A DNA stretch of 64,000 nt from Hordeum vulgare subsp. vulgare (taxonomy: Eukaryota > Streptophyta > Magnoliopsida > Poales > Poaceae), in assembly GCF_904849725.1 (NCBI RefSeq), contig NC_058521.1, positions 430,174,676 to 430,238,675 on the forward strand. Reading direction: 5' to 3'. Under the pieces are notes generated by a model. The model did not search any database, was not told the DNA's origin, and worked only from the letters and a program-made list of their open reading frames with translations. Shown here piece by piece: positions 20,663-32,879 of the stretch (its first letter is position 1; every line of letters starts with the position of its first letter). The translations under genes and the position numbers were made by a program.

Positions 20663-22481
20663 TGTTGGGGAACGTCGCATGGGAAACAAAATTTTTCCTA
20701 CGCGCACGAAGACCTATCATGGTGATGTCCATCTACGAGAGGGGATGAGTGATCTACGTACCCTTGTAGATCGTACAGCAGAAGCGTTAGTGAACGCGGT
20801 TGATGTAGTGGAACGTCCTCACGTCCCTCGATCCGCCCCGCGAACAATCCCGCGATCAGTCCCACGATCTAGTACCGAACGGACGGCACCTCCACGTTCA
20901 GCACACGTACAGCTCGACGATGATCTCGGCCTTCTTGATCCAGAAAGAGAGTCGGAGAGGTAGAAGAGTTCTCCGGCAGCGTGACGGCGCTCCGGAGGTT
21001 GGTGATGACCTTGTCTCAGCAGGGCTCCGCCCGAGCTCCGCAGAAATGCGATCTAGAGGAAAAACCGTGGAGGTATGTGGTCGGGCTGCCGTGGAAAAGT
21101 CGTCTCAAATCAGCCCTAAAACCTCCGTATATATAGGTGGGAGGGAGGGGACCTTGCCTTGGGGCTCAAGGAGCCCCAAGGGGGTCGGCCGAGTCCAAGG
21201 GGGGAGGACTCCCCCCCCAAACCGAGTTGGACTTGGTTTGGTGGGAGGGAGTCCCCCTTCCTTCCCACCTCCTCCTTTTCTTTCTTTCCTTTTGATTTTC
21301 TTCTTCTTGGCGCATAGAGCCCTTTTGGGCTGTCCCACCAGCCCACTAAGGGCTGGTGTGCCACCCTCAAGGCCTATGGGCTTCCCCGGGGTGGGTTGCC
21401 CCCCCGGTGAACTCCCGGAACCCATTCGTCATTCCCGGTACATTTCCGGTAACTCCGAAAACCTTCCGGTAATCAAATGAAATCATCCTATATATCAATC
21501 TTCGTTTTCGGACTATTCCGGAAACCCTCGTGACGTCCGTGATCTCATCTGGGACTCCGAACAACATTCGGTAACCAACCATATAACTCAAATACGCATA
21601 AAACAACGTTGAACCTTAAGTGTGCAGACCCTGCGGGTTCGAGAACTATGTAGACATGACCCGAGAGACTCCTCGGTCAATATCCAATAGCGGGACCTGG
21701 ATGCCCATATTGGATCCTACATATTCTACGAAGATCTTATCGTTTGAACCTCAGTGTCAAGGATTCATATAATCCCGTATGTCATTCCCTTTGTCCTTCG
21801 GTATGTTACTTGCCCGAGATTCGATCGTCAGTATCCGTATACCTATTTCAATCTCGTTTACTGGCAAGTCTCTTTACTCGTTCCGTAATACAAGATCCCG
21901 CAACTTACACTAAGTTACATTGCTTGCAAGGCTTGTGTGTGATGTTGTATTACCGAGTGGGCCCTGAGATACCTCTCCGTTCACACGGAGTGACAAATCC
22001 CAGTCTTGATCCATACTAACTCAACTAACACCTTCGGAGATACCTGTAGAGCATCTTTATAATCACCCAGTTACGTTGCGACGTTTGATACACACAAAGC
22101 ATTTCTCCGGTGTCAGTGAGTTATATGATCTCATGGTCATAGGAATAAATACTTGACACGCAGAAAACAGTAGCAACAAAATGACACGATCAACATGCTA
22201 CGTATATTAGTTTGGGTCTAGTCCATCACGTGATTCTCCTAATGACGTGATGCAGTTATCAAGCAACAACACCTTGTTCATAATCAGAAGACACTGACTA
22301 TCTTTGATCAACTGGCTAGCCAACTAGAGGCTTGCTAGGGACGGTGTTTTGTCTATGTATCCACACATGTAAATGAGTCTTCATTCAATACAATTATAGC
22401 ATGGATAATAAACGATTATCTTGATACAGGAATTATAATAATAACTATATTTATTATTGCCTCTAGGGCATAATTCCAACA
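20663..22481 (-). repeat. Copia A 3' LTR
   Basis: 1819 bp. TATA box TATATATA at 21128-21135; hairpin CACCAGCCC/GGGCTGGTG at 21336-21358. It differs from the 5' LTR by, among others, a 9-bp insertion near 21440. Confidence 0.92.
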
Positions 22482-22496
22482 GTCTCCCACTTGCAC
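22482..22496 (-). other. Copia A polypurine tract
   Basis: GTGCAAGTGGGAGAC on the minus strand, abutting the 3' LTR. Identical tracts border elements B, C and D. Confidence 0.85.
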
Positions 22497-22533
22497 TAGA
22501 GTCAATAATCTAGCCCTCACATCACCATGTGAA

Positions 22534-25500
22534 TTACATTGTAATAAATCTAACACCCATACAGTTCTGGTGTTGATCATGTTTTGGCCGTGGAAGAGGT
22601 TTAGTCAGCGGGTCCGCTACATTCAGATCCGTGTGCACTTTGCATATATTCACGTCCTCTCCCTCGACGTAGTCGTGGATGAGGTTGAAGCGTCGTTTGA
22701 TGTGTCTGGTCTTCTTGTGAAACCGTGGTTCCTTTGCTAAGGCAATGGCACCAGTGTTGTCACAGAACAAGGTTATTGGATTCAGTGCGCTTGGCACCAC
22801 TCCAAGATCTGTCATGAACTGCTTCATCCAGACACCCTCCTTAGCCGCCTCCGAGGCAGCCATGTACTCTGCTTCACATGTAGAATCTGCTACGACGCTT
22901 TGCTTGGAACTGCACCAGCTTACTGCACCCCCATTAAGAATAAATACGTATCCGGTTTGCGACTTAGAGTCGTTCGGATCTGTGTCAAAGCTTGCATCGA
23001 CGTAACCTTTTACGGCGAGCTCTTCGTCATCTCCATACACGAGAAACATCTCCTTAGTCCTTTTCAGGTACTTCAGGATATTCTTGACCGCTGTCCAGTG
23101 ATCCACTCCTGGATTACTCTGGAACCTACCTGCCATACTTATGGCCAGGCTAACATCCAGTCTAGTGCACATCATCGCATACATGATAGAACCTATGGCT
23201 GAAGCATAGGGGACGGAGCGCATATGCTCTCTATCTTCATCAGTTGCTGGGCACTGAGTCTTACTCAATCTCGTACCTTGTAGAACTGGCAAGAACCCTT
23301 TCTTGGACTGTTCCATTTTGAACCTCTTCAAAACTTTATCAAGGTATGTGCTTTGTGAAAGTCCTATCAGGCGTTTTGATCTATCCCTATAGATCTTAGT
23401 GCCTAGAATGTAAGCAGCTTCTCCTAGGTCCTTCATAGAGAAACTTTTATTCAAGTAATCCTTTATGCTCTCTAAAAACTCTACGTTGTTTCCAATCAGT
23501 AATATGTCATCCACATATAATATTAGAAACGCCACAGAGCTCCCACTCACTTTCTTGTAAATACAAGATTCTCCAACCACTTGTATAAACCCAAATGCTT
23601 TGATCACCTCATCAAAACGTTTGTTCCAACTCCGAGATGCTTGCACCAGTCCATAAATGGATCGCTGGAGCTTGCACACCTTGTTAGCATTCTTAGGATC
23701 GACAAAACCTTCGGGTTGTATCATATACAATTCTTCCTTAAGGAAACCGTTAAGGAACGCCGTTTTGACATCCATCTGCCAGATTTCATAATCGAAAAAT
23801 GCAGCTATTGCTAACATGATTCTGACGGACTTAAGCATCGCTACGGGTGAGAAAGTCTCATCGTAGTCAAATTCTTAAACTTGTGAAAAACCCTTCGCCA
23901 CAAGTCGAGCTTTATAAACGGTCACATTACCGTCAGCGTCCGTCTTCCTCTTAAAGATCCATTTGTTCTGAATGGCCTTGCGGCCCTCAGGCAGTACCTC
24001 CAAAGTCCACACTTTGTTCTCATACATGGATCCTATCTCGGATTTCATGGCCTCTAGCCATTTGTTGGAATCTGGGCCCACCATTGCTTCTTCATAATTC
24101 GCAGGTTCATTGTTGTCTAACAACATGATTGATAAGACGGGATTACCGTACCACTCTGGAGGAGCACGTGGTCTCGTCGACCTGCGTGGTTCGACAGAAA
24201 CTTGAACTGGAGTTTCATGATCATCATCATTAACTTCCTCCTCAACCGGCGTCGCAATGACAGAGGTTTCCCCTTGCCCTGCGCCACCATCCAGAGGGAT
24301 GAGAGGTTCGACAACCTCGTCAAGTTCTATCTTCCTCCCACTCAATTCTCTCGAGAGAAACTCCTTCTTGAGAAAAACTCCGTTTTTAGCAACAAACACT
24401 TTGCCCTCGGATTTGAGATAGAAGGTGTACCCAACTGTCTCTTTTGGGTAACCTATGAAGATGCACTTTTCCGCTTTGGGTTCCAGCTTTTCAGGCTGAA
24501 GCTTTTTGACATAAGCATCACATCCCCAAACTTTAAGAAACGACAACTTTGGCCTTTTGCCATACCACAGTTCGTATGGTGTCGTCTCAACGGATTTTGA
24601 TGGTGCCCTATTTAAAGTGAATGCAGCTGTTTCTAATGCATAGCCCCAAAATGATAACGGCAAATCAGTAAGAGACATCATAGATCGCACCATCTCTAAT
24701 AGAGTACGATTACGACATTCGAACACACCATTACGCTGTGGTGTTCCAGGTGGTGTTAACTGTGAAACAATTCCACATTGTCTTAAGTGAGCACCAAACT
24801 CGAAACTCAGATATTCACCCCCACGATCAGACCGCAGGAACTTGATCTTCTTGTTACGATGATTTTCCACTTCACTCTGAAATTGCTTGAACTTTTCAAA
24901 TGTTTCAGACTTGTGCTTCATCAAGTAGACATAACCATATCTACTTAAATCGTCAGTGAAGGTGAGAAAATAACGATATCCGCCGCGTGCCTCCACGCTC
25001 ATCGGACCACACACATCGGTATGTATGATTTCCAACAAGTCACTTGCACGCTCCATTGTTCCGGAGAACGGAGTCTTAGTCATCTTGCCCATAAGGCATG
25101 GTTCGCATGTGTCAAGTGAATCAAAGTCAAGTGACTCCAAAAGTCCATCAGCATGGAGTTTCTTCATGCGCTTTACACCAATATGACCTAAGCGGCAGTG
25201 CCACAAAAATATGGCGCTATCATTGTTAACTCTAACTCTTTTGGTCTCAATGTTATGTATATGCGTATCGCTATCAAGATTCAATATGAAAAATCCTCTC
25301 ACATTCGGTGCATGACCATAAAAGATGTTACTCATAGAAATAGAACAACCATTATTCTCTGACTTAAAAGAGTAACCGTCTCGCAATAAACAAGATCCAG
25401 ATATAATGTTCATGCTCAACGCAGGCACTAAATAACAATGATTTAAGTTCAAAACTAATCCTGACGGTAACTGAAGTGACACTGTGCCGACGGCGATTGC

Positions 25501-26514
25501 ATCAACCTTGGAACCATTTCCTACGCGCATCGTCACTTCATCTTTCGCCAGCCTTCGTCTATTCCGCAGTTCCTGTTTCGAGTTGCAAATATGAGCAACA
25601 AAACCGGTATCGAATACCCAGGCACTACTACGAGAGCCGGTTAAGTGCACATCAATAACATGTATATCAAATATACCTGATTTTTCTTTGCCCGCCTTCT
25701 TATCTGCCAGATACTTGGGGCAATTGCGCTTCCAGTGACCCATACCATTGCAATAGAAACACTCCGTTTCCGGCTTAGGTCCAGCTTTGGGTTTCTTCGT
25801 CGGATTGGCAACAGGCTTGCCGCTTTTCTTCGAATTGCCCTTCTTGCCTTTGCCGTTTCTCTTGAAACTAGTGGTCTTATTCACCATCAACACTTGATGC
25901 TCTTTACGGAGTTCAGACTCTGCGACTTTCAGCATCGCAAACAACTCGCCGGGAGACTTGTTCATCCCTTGCATGTTGTAGTTCAACACAAAGCCTTTAT
26001 AGCTTGGTGGCAGTGATTGAAGGATTCTGTCAGTGACAGCTTCTTGCGGGAGTTCAATCCCCAGCTCAGCTAGACGGTTTGAGTACACAGACATTTTGAG
26101 CACATGTTCACTAACAGATGAGTTTTCCTCCATCTTGCAAGCATAGAATTTATCGGAGGTCTCATACCTCTCGATCCGGGCGTTCTTCTGAAAGATAAAC
26201 TCCAACTCCTGGAACATCTCAAATGCTCCATGACGCTCAAAGCGACGTTGAAGTCCCGGTTCTAAGCCATACAAGACTGCACATTGAACTATTGAGTAGT
26301 CCTCCTTACGTGCTAACCAAGCGTTCTTAACATCCTGATCAGCCGTAGCGGGTGGTTCATCTCCTAACGCAGCATTAAGGACATAATCCTTCTTCCCAGC
26401 TTGTAAGATTAGCTTAAGATTACGAGCCCAGTCTACAAAGTTGCTTCCATCATCTTTCAACTTAGCTTTCTCTAGGAACGTATTAAAATTCAGGATGACT
26501 GTCGCGTGAGCCAT
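22534..26514 (-). pseudogene. Copia A gag-pol polyprotein, one nonsense codon
   Basis: 1327 codons in one frame from MAHATVILNFNTFLEKAKL to MGVRFITM. Gag fills about residues 1-235; the zinc knuckle CFYCNGMGHWKRNC (252-265) is intact. The protease has WVFDTGFVAHIC with its Asp. The integrase has the HHCC region (LWHCRLGHIG...CEPCLMGK) and D, D, E in HTDVCGP, LRSDRGGEY and QRNGVFECRNRTL. The only break is codon 880 (23875-23877): TAA where element D has CAA. The frame continues at once with reverse transcriptase (DVKTAFLNG, LILYVDDILL) and RNase H (YVDASFDTD, EAEYMAAS, LFCDNTGAI, VADPLTKPLP). Full length for the family. The product would copy and integrate the element; as it stands, gag to the first codons of reverse transcriptase is made without read-through. 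Confidence 0.9.
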
Positions 26515-27126
26515 GATCTACAACACAAATATATTCAAAGTGGACTTAGACTATGTTCAAGATAATTAGAGTTTAACTTAATCAAATTATCCGCTAAACT
26601 CCCACTCAAAAAGTACATCTCTCTAGTCATTTGAGTGGTTCATGATCCACTTACACTAGCTCAAGTCCGATCATCACGTGAGTTGAGTATAGTTTCAGTG
26701 GTAAGCATCCCTATGCTAATCATATCATCTATATGATTCATGATCGACCTTTCGGTCTCATGTATTCCGAGGCCATGTCTGCACATGCTAGGCTCGTCAA
26801 GCTTAACCCGAGTGTTCCGCGTGCGCAACTGTTTTGCACCCGTTGTATGTGAACGTTGAGTCTATCACACCCGATCATCACGTGGTGTCTCGAAACGACG
26901 AACTGTAGCAACGGTGCACAGTCGGGGAGAACAGAATTTCGTCTTTGAGCAAGGGGGTTACTCGTAGCGATGAAACCAGTCTCTCGTAAGCGTACGAGTA
27001 ATGTCGGTCCAAGCCGCTTCAATCCAACAATACCGCGGAATCAAGAAAAGACTAAGGAGGGCAGCAAAACGCACATCACCGCCCACAAAAATATTTGTGT
27101 TCTACTCGAGAAGACATCTACGCATG
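26515..27126 (-). other. Copia A leader, internally deleted
   Basis: Untranslated region between binding site and gag. Against D (60196-61430) it lacks the equivalent of 60627-61249; the join at about 26943-26946 lies in a shared CTT. Such leaders normally hold dimerisation and packaging signals, which A may have lost. Confidence 0.75.
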
Positions 27127-27144
27127 AACCTAGCTCTGATGCCA
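27127..27144 (-). other. Copia A primer-binding site
   Basis: TGGCATCAGAGCTAGGTT on the minus strand, one base from the LTR. 16 of 18 bases pair with the initiator tRNA-Met 3' end (expected TGGTATCAGAGCCAGGTT). Confidence 0.85.
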
Positions 27145-27145
27145 C

Positions 27146-28955
27146 TGTTGGGGAACGTCGCATGGGAAACAAAAATTTTCCTATGCGCACGAAGACCTAT
27201 CATGGTGATGTCCATCTACGAGAGGGGATGAGTGATCTACGTACCCTTGTAGATCGTACAACAGAAGCGTTAGTGAACGCGGTTGATGTAGTGGAACGTC
27301 CTCACGTCCCTCGATCCGCCCCGCGAACAATCCCGCGATCAGTCCCACGATCTAGTACCGAACGGACGGCACCTCCGCGTTCAGCACACGTACAGCTCGA
27401 CGATGATCTCGGCCTTCTTGATCCAGCAAGAGAGACGGAGAGGTAGAAGACTTCTCCGGTAGCGTGACGGCGCTCCAGAGGTTGGTGATGACCTTGTCTC
27501 AGCAGGGCTCCGCCCGAGCTCCGCAGAAATGCGATCTAGAGGAAAAACCGTGGAGGTATGTGGTCGGGATGCCGTGGAAAAGTCATCTCAAATCAGCCCT
27601 AAAACCTCCGTATATATAAGTGGGAGGGAGGGGGCCTTGCCTTGGGGCTCAAGGAGCCCCAAGGAGGTCGGCCGAGTCCAAGGGGGGAGGACTCCCCCCC
27701 CCCAAACCGAGTTGGACTTGGTTTGGTGGGAGGGAGTCCCCCTTCCTTCCCACCTCCTCCTTTTTTTTCTCTCCTTTTGATTTTCTTCTTCTTGGCGCAT
27801 AGAGCCCTTTTGGGCTGTCCCACCAGCCCACTAAGGGCTGGTGTGCCACTCTCAAGGCCTATGGGCTTCCCCGGGGTGGGTTGCCCCCCCGGTGAACTCC
27901 CGGAACCCATTCGTCATTCCCGGTAACTCCGAAAACCTTCCGGTAATCAAATGAGGTCATCCTATATATCAATCTTCGTTTCCGGACTATTCCGGAAACC
28001 CTCGTGACGTCCGTGATCTCATCCGGGACTCCGAACAACATTCGGTAACCAACCATATAACTCAAATACGCATAAAACAACGTCGAACCTTAAGTGTGCA
28101 GACCCTGCGGGTTCGAGAACTATGTAGACATGACCCGAGAGACTCCTCGGTCAATATCCAATAGCGGGACCTGGATGCCCATATTGGATCCTACATATTC
28201 TACGAAGATCTTATCGTTTGAACCTCAGTGTCAAGGATTCATATAATCCCGTATGTCATTCCCTTTGTCCTTCGGTATGTTACTTGCCCGAGATTCGATC
28301 GTCAGTATCCGTATACCTATTTCAATCTCGTTTACTGGCAAGTCTCTTTACTCGTTCCGTAATACAAGATCCCGCAACTTACACTAAGTTACATTGCTTG
28401 CAAGGCTTGTGTGTGATGTTGTATTACCGAGTGGGCCCCGAGATACCTCTCCGTTCACACGGAGTGACAAATCCCAGTCTTGATCCATACTAACTCAACT
28501 AACACCTTCGGAGATACCTGTAGAGCATCTTTATAGTCACCCAGTTACGTTGCGACGTTTGATACACACAAAGCATTCCTCCGGTGTCAGTGAGTGATAT
28601 GATCTCATGGTCATAGGAATAAATACTTGACACGCAGAAAACAGTAGCAACAAAATGACACGATCAACATGCTACGTCTATTAGTTTGGGTCTAGTCCAT
28701 CACGTGATTCTCCTAATGACGTGATCCAGTTATCAAGCAACAACACCTTGTTCATAATCAGAAGACTCTGACTATCTTTGATCAACTCGCTAGCCAACTA
28801 GAGGCTTGCTAGGGACGGTGTTTTGTCTATGTATCCACACATGTAAATGAGTCTTCATTCAATACAATTATAGCATGGATAATAAACGATTATCTTGATA
28901 CAGGAATTATAATAATAACTATATTTATTATTGCCTCTAGGGCATAATTCCAACA
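27146..28955 (-). repeat. Copia A 5' LTR
   Basis: 1810 bp; drives minus-strand transcription. TATA box at 27611-27618. Hairpin CACCAGCCC (27821-27829), loop ACTAA, GGGCTGGTG (27835-27843). Confidence 0.92.
27611..27618 (-). promoter_or_regulatory. TATA box of Copia A
   Basis: TATATATA, followed on the minus strand by CGGAGG. The same position in the LTR is occupied by TATA boxes in B, C and D. Confidence 0.7.
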
Positions 28956-29565
28956 CTAAGTTCCAGTAGCGTGGCATGTCAAGACCGTGCTACTGCTAAG
29001 TGGTGCCATCGCCACCAATAGGGGCTGCCTGTAGTACTAGCGGTGGTGAATAGGCAACTCTACTACTAATTCCTTAACAGTATCGCTCGCACGCTACCAG
29101 CGCTACTGCTATGGCTCTTAGCAGTAGCGCCCATCCCCAACAAGCGCTACTGCTAGGTCATACATCTATCCCCTTCTCCCCCCGCCCCTCACTCCTCGCT
29201 CCTCACTCTCTCCTCTAGGGCCAGCACTATCTCCCTCGCGCTGGCGCTGCTCCCGCATCCCCGGCCTCCCCACGCAGCCCTCCCCATGTGGCGACCCTTC
29301 CCATGCCGGCCCTCCTCACACGGCCCTCCCCGCCCCGGCTCTCCCCACGCGTCCCTCCCCGTCCTGGCCCTCCTTACGCGGCCCTCCCCACACGGCGACC
29401 CTCCCCGTCCCGGCCATCCACGCAGCAATAGCTCTCCCTCCCTCCTCTCTCCCACTCCCCCCTTCTCCCTCCTCCCTCTGTTTTTGCACTTGTAAACAAG
29501 ATGAATGGATGGATGAATTGATGCATTTAGATGGTTATGAATTGATGCATTTAGATGGTTATGAA
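28956..29565. mobile_element. CACTA-like element, middle piece
   Basis: Resumes with CTAAG and GCTACTGCTAAG-type subterminal repeats (to about 29160). A GC-rich tract of degenerate GGCCCTCCCCACGCGGCC-like units follows (29220-29440), then a minisatellite with unit GATGCATTTAGATGGTTATG (about 29515-29565) into which Copia B inserted. No gene. Confidence 0.5.
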
Positions 29566-31024
29566 TGTTGGGAAACGTAGCATAAATTCGAAAAATTTCC
29601 TACGCATATTCAGATCTTCCTATGGAGAGACCAGCAACGAGAGAGGGGTGAGTGCATCTTCATACCTTTGAAGATCGCTAAGCGGAAGTGGTTCTAGAAC
29701 ACGGTTGATGGAGTCGTACTCGCGGCGATTCAGATCGCGGTGTGATTCCGATCTAGTGCCGAACCACGGCACCTCCGCGTTCAACACACGTGCAGCCCAG
29801 TGACGTCTCCCGCACCTTGATCCAGCAAGGAGGAGGCAGAGGTTGGGGAAGATCTCCGGCAGCACGACGGCGTGGTGTCGATGGAGAGACGAGGTCTCCC
29901 GGCAGGGCTTTGCCAAGCACCGTGGGAGAGGAGGAAGAAGGGGGGCAGGGCTGCGCCGAGGGAGAGAGAAAACTGTGTGCAAAACAGCCCCAAAACCCCC
30001 ACTATATATAGGAGGAGGGGAGGGGGTGCCACCCCTAGGGTTCCCACCCTAGGTGGTGCGGCAGCCCCACCCCCCTAGATGGGAGGTGCGGCGGCCAGGG
30101 CAGGGGGAGGGGGTGGCGCACCCCTAGGCGGGCCTTAGGCCCACCAGCGCCTAGGGTTCCCCCCCTCTCCACCTCCTCGCCTTGGGCCTCCTTGTGGGAG
30201 GCGCACCAGCCCACTTTGGGCTGGTTGCCCTCCCTCTTTTGGCCCATGCTACCTCTTGGGGCTGGTGGCCCCTCCCGGTGGATCCCCGGGACCATTACCG
30301 GTGGTCCCGGCGGTCCTAGTACATTACCAGTGACGCCCGAAACATTTCCGATGTCCAAAACCATCCATCCTATATATCAATCTTTACCTCTGGACCATTC
30401 CGGAGCTCCTCGTGACATCCGGTATCTCATCCGGTACTCCGAAAAACTTTCGGTAACCTCGTATAACAATTCCCTATAACCCTAGAGTCATCTAACCTTA
30501 AGTGTGTAGACCCTACGGGTTCGGGAGACACGCAGACATGACCGAGACACCTCTACGGCCAATAACCATCAGCGGGGTCTGGATACCCATGGTGGCTCCC
30601 ACTTGCTCCATGATGATCTCATCGGATGAACCACGATGTCAAGGATTCAATCAATTCCGTATACAATTCCCTTTGTGTGTCGGTATAGAACTTGCCTGAG
30701 ATTCGATAGTCGGTATACCTATACCTTGTTCAATCTCGTTACCGGTAAGTCTCTTTACTCGTTCGGTAGCACGTCATCGTGTGACTAACTCCTTAGTCAC
30801 ATTGAGCTCATGATGATGTTCTACCGAGTGGGCCCAGAGATACCTCTCCACCAGCGGAGTGACAAATCCCGATCTCGATTCATACCAACCCAACAGACAC
30901 TTTCAGAGGTACCCCTAGTGCACCTTTATAGTCACCCAGTTATGTTGTGACGTTTGATACACCCAAAGCACTCCTACGGTATCCGGGAGTTGCACAATCT
31001 CACGATCGAAGGAAAAGACACTTG
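29566..31024 (-). repeat. Copia B 3' LTR, first part
   Basis: Starts TGTTGGGAAACGTAGC. TATA box 30003-30010; hairpin ACCAGCCC (30205-30212), loop ACTTT, GGGCTGGT (30218-30225). Interrupted after ACTTG. Confidence 0.92.
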
Positions 31025-32834
31025 TGTTGGGGAACGTCGCATGGGAAACAAAAAATTTCCTACGCGCACGAAGACCTATCATGGTGATGTCCATCTACGA
31101 GAGGGGATGAGTGATCTACGTACCCTTGTAGATCGTACAGCAGAAGCGTTAGTGAACGCGGTTGATGTAGTGGAACGTCCTCACGTCCCTCGATCCGCCC
31201 CGCGAACAATCCCGCGATCAGTCCCACGATCTAGTACCGAACAGACGGCACCTCCGCGTTCAGCACACGTATAGCTCGACGATGATCTCGGCCTTCTTGA
31301 TCCAGCAAGAGAGACGGAGAGGTAGAAGAGTTCTCCGGCAGCGTGACGGCGCTCCGGAGGTTGGTGATGACCTTGTCTCAGCAGGGCTCCGCCCGAGCTC
31401 TGCAGAAACGCGATCTAGAGGAAAAACCGTGGAGGTATGTGGTCGGGCTGCCGTGGAAAAGTCGTCTCAAATCAGCCCTAAAACCTCCGTATATATAGGT
31501 GGGAGGGAGGGGAGGAGGCAGACTTAAAACCTAAAGGTTTGGCGGAAATTGGAGGTGGAGGAGTCCTACTCCAATCCTACTTGGAGTAGGATTCCACCTT
31601 CCCACTTGGAAACTCTTTCCACCTTGTGTTTTTTCCTTCTCAAACCTTATGGGCCTTAGTGGGAACTTATTCCAGCCCACTAGGGGCTGGTTTATCTCTT
31701 CCCATAGCCCATGAGACCCCTTGGGGCGTGACATCCCTCCCGATGGTCCCCGACACCCCTCCCGGCACTCCCGGTACACTACCGATGAGCCCGAAACTTT
31801 TCCGGTAATGCACGAAAACCTTCCGGTAACCAAATGAGGTCATCCTATATATCAATCTTCGTTTCCGGACCATTCTGGAAACCCTCGTGACGTCCGTGAT
31901 CTCATCCGGGACTCCGAACAACATTCGGTAACCAACCATATAACTCAAATACGCATAAAACAACGTCGAACTTTAAGTGTGCAGACCCTGCGGGTTCGAG
32001 AACTATGTAGACATGACCCGAGAGACTCCTCGGTCAATATCCAATAGCGGGACCTGGATGCCCATATTGGATCCTACATATTCTACGAAGATCTTATCGT
32101 TTGAACCTCAGTGCCAAGGATTCATATAATCCTGTATGTCATTCCCTTTGTCCTTCGGTATGTTACTTGCCCGAGATTCGATCGTTAGTATCCGCATACC
32201 TATTTCAATCTCGTTTACCGGCAAGTCTCTTTACTCGTTCCGTAATACAAGATCCCGCAACTTACATTAAGTTACATTGCTTGCAAGGCTTGTGTGTGAT
32301 GTTGTATTACCGAGTGGGCCCCGAGATACCTCTCCGTCACACGGAGTGACAAATCCCAGTCTCGATCTATACTAACTCAACGAACACCTTCGGAGATACC
32401 TGTAGAGCATCTTTATAGTCACCCAGTTACGTTGCGACGTTTGATACACACAAAGCATTCCTCCGGTGTCCGTGAGTTATATGATCTCATGGTCATAGGA
32501 ACAAATACTTGACACGCAGAAAACAGTAGCAACAAAATGACACGATCAACATGCTACGTCTATTAGTTTGGGTCTAGTCCATCACATGATTCTCCTAATG
32601 ATGTGATCCCGTTATCAAGTGACAACACTTGCCTATGGCCAGGAAACCTTGACCATCTTTGATCAACGAGCTAGTCAACTAGAGGCTTACTAGGGACAGT
32701 GTTTTGTCTATGTATCCACACAAGTATTGTGTTTCCAATCAATACAATTATAGCATGGATAATAAACGATTATCATGAACTAAGAAATATAATAATAACT
32801 AATTTATTATTGCCTCTAGGGCATATTTCCAACA
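31025..32834 (-). repeat. Copia C 3' LTR
   Basis: TATA box 31490-31497. Between TATA and the CCAGCCC/GGGCTGG hairpin (31672-31690) the sequence is unrelated to element A and includes a perfect 10-bp stem (31564-31573 with 31582-31591). Confidence 0.92.
31564..31591. promoter_or_regulatory. Perfect stem in the C-type U3 promoter
   Basis: TCCTACTCCA, loop ATCCTACT, TGGAGTAGGA. It lies about 70 bp upstream of the TATA box in LTR orientation. The same stem is in the other LTR (near 38348-38375). Confidence 0.6.
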
Positions 32835-32849
32835 GTCTCCCACTTGCAC
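32835..32849 (-). other. Copia C polypurine tract
   Basis: GTGCAAGTGGGAGAC on the minus strand, unchanged although the coding region beside it has decayed. Confidence 0.85.
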
Positions 32850-32879
32850 TAGAGTCAATAATCTAGTTCACATCACCAT

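Larger units (their letters stand above)
20663..28955 (-). mobile_element. Copia element A (WIS/Angela-like), full length
   Basis: 8293 bp between exact 5-bp duplications CTAAG (20658-20662 and 28956-28960). LTRs are 20663-22481 and 27146-28955, in TGTTGG...CCAACA form. Minus-strand order: 5' LTR, binding site, leader, one gag-pol frame, polypurine tract, 3' LTR. By eye the LTRs differ at about 30 positions plus a 9-bp gap (about 1.7 percent). The leader carries a 623-bp deletion relative to element D. Confidence 0.93.

Noticed and set aside
20679..20963. Repeated plus-strand frame starting in MGNKIFPTRTKTYHGD at LTR ends
   Set aside because: Antisense U5 sequence, interrupted differently in each copy; no homology.
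21744..22019. Plus-strand ORF of 82-91 codons repeated in every A, C and D LTR (also 28218, 32101 and 38885)
   Set aside because: It lies antisense inside LTRs; conservation follows from the LTR itself, and length changes by frameshift between copies.
29189..29495. GC-rich repeat, considered as a gene or CRISPR-like array
   Set aside because: Units are degenerate, without constant repeat or spacer length; it is a CACTA subterminal or internal repeat.
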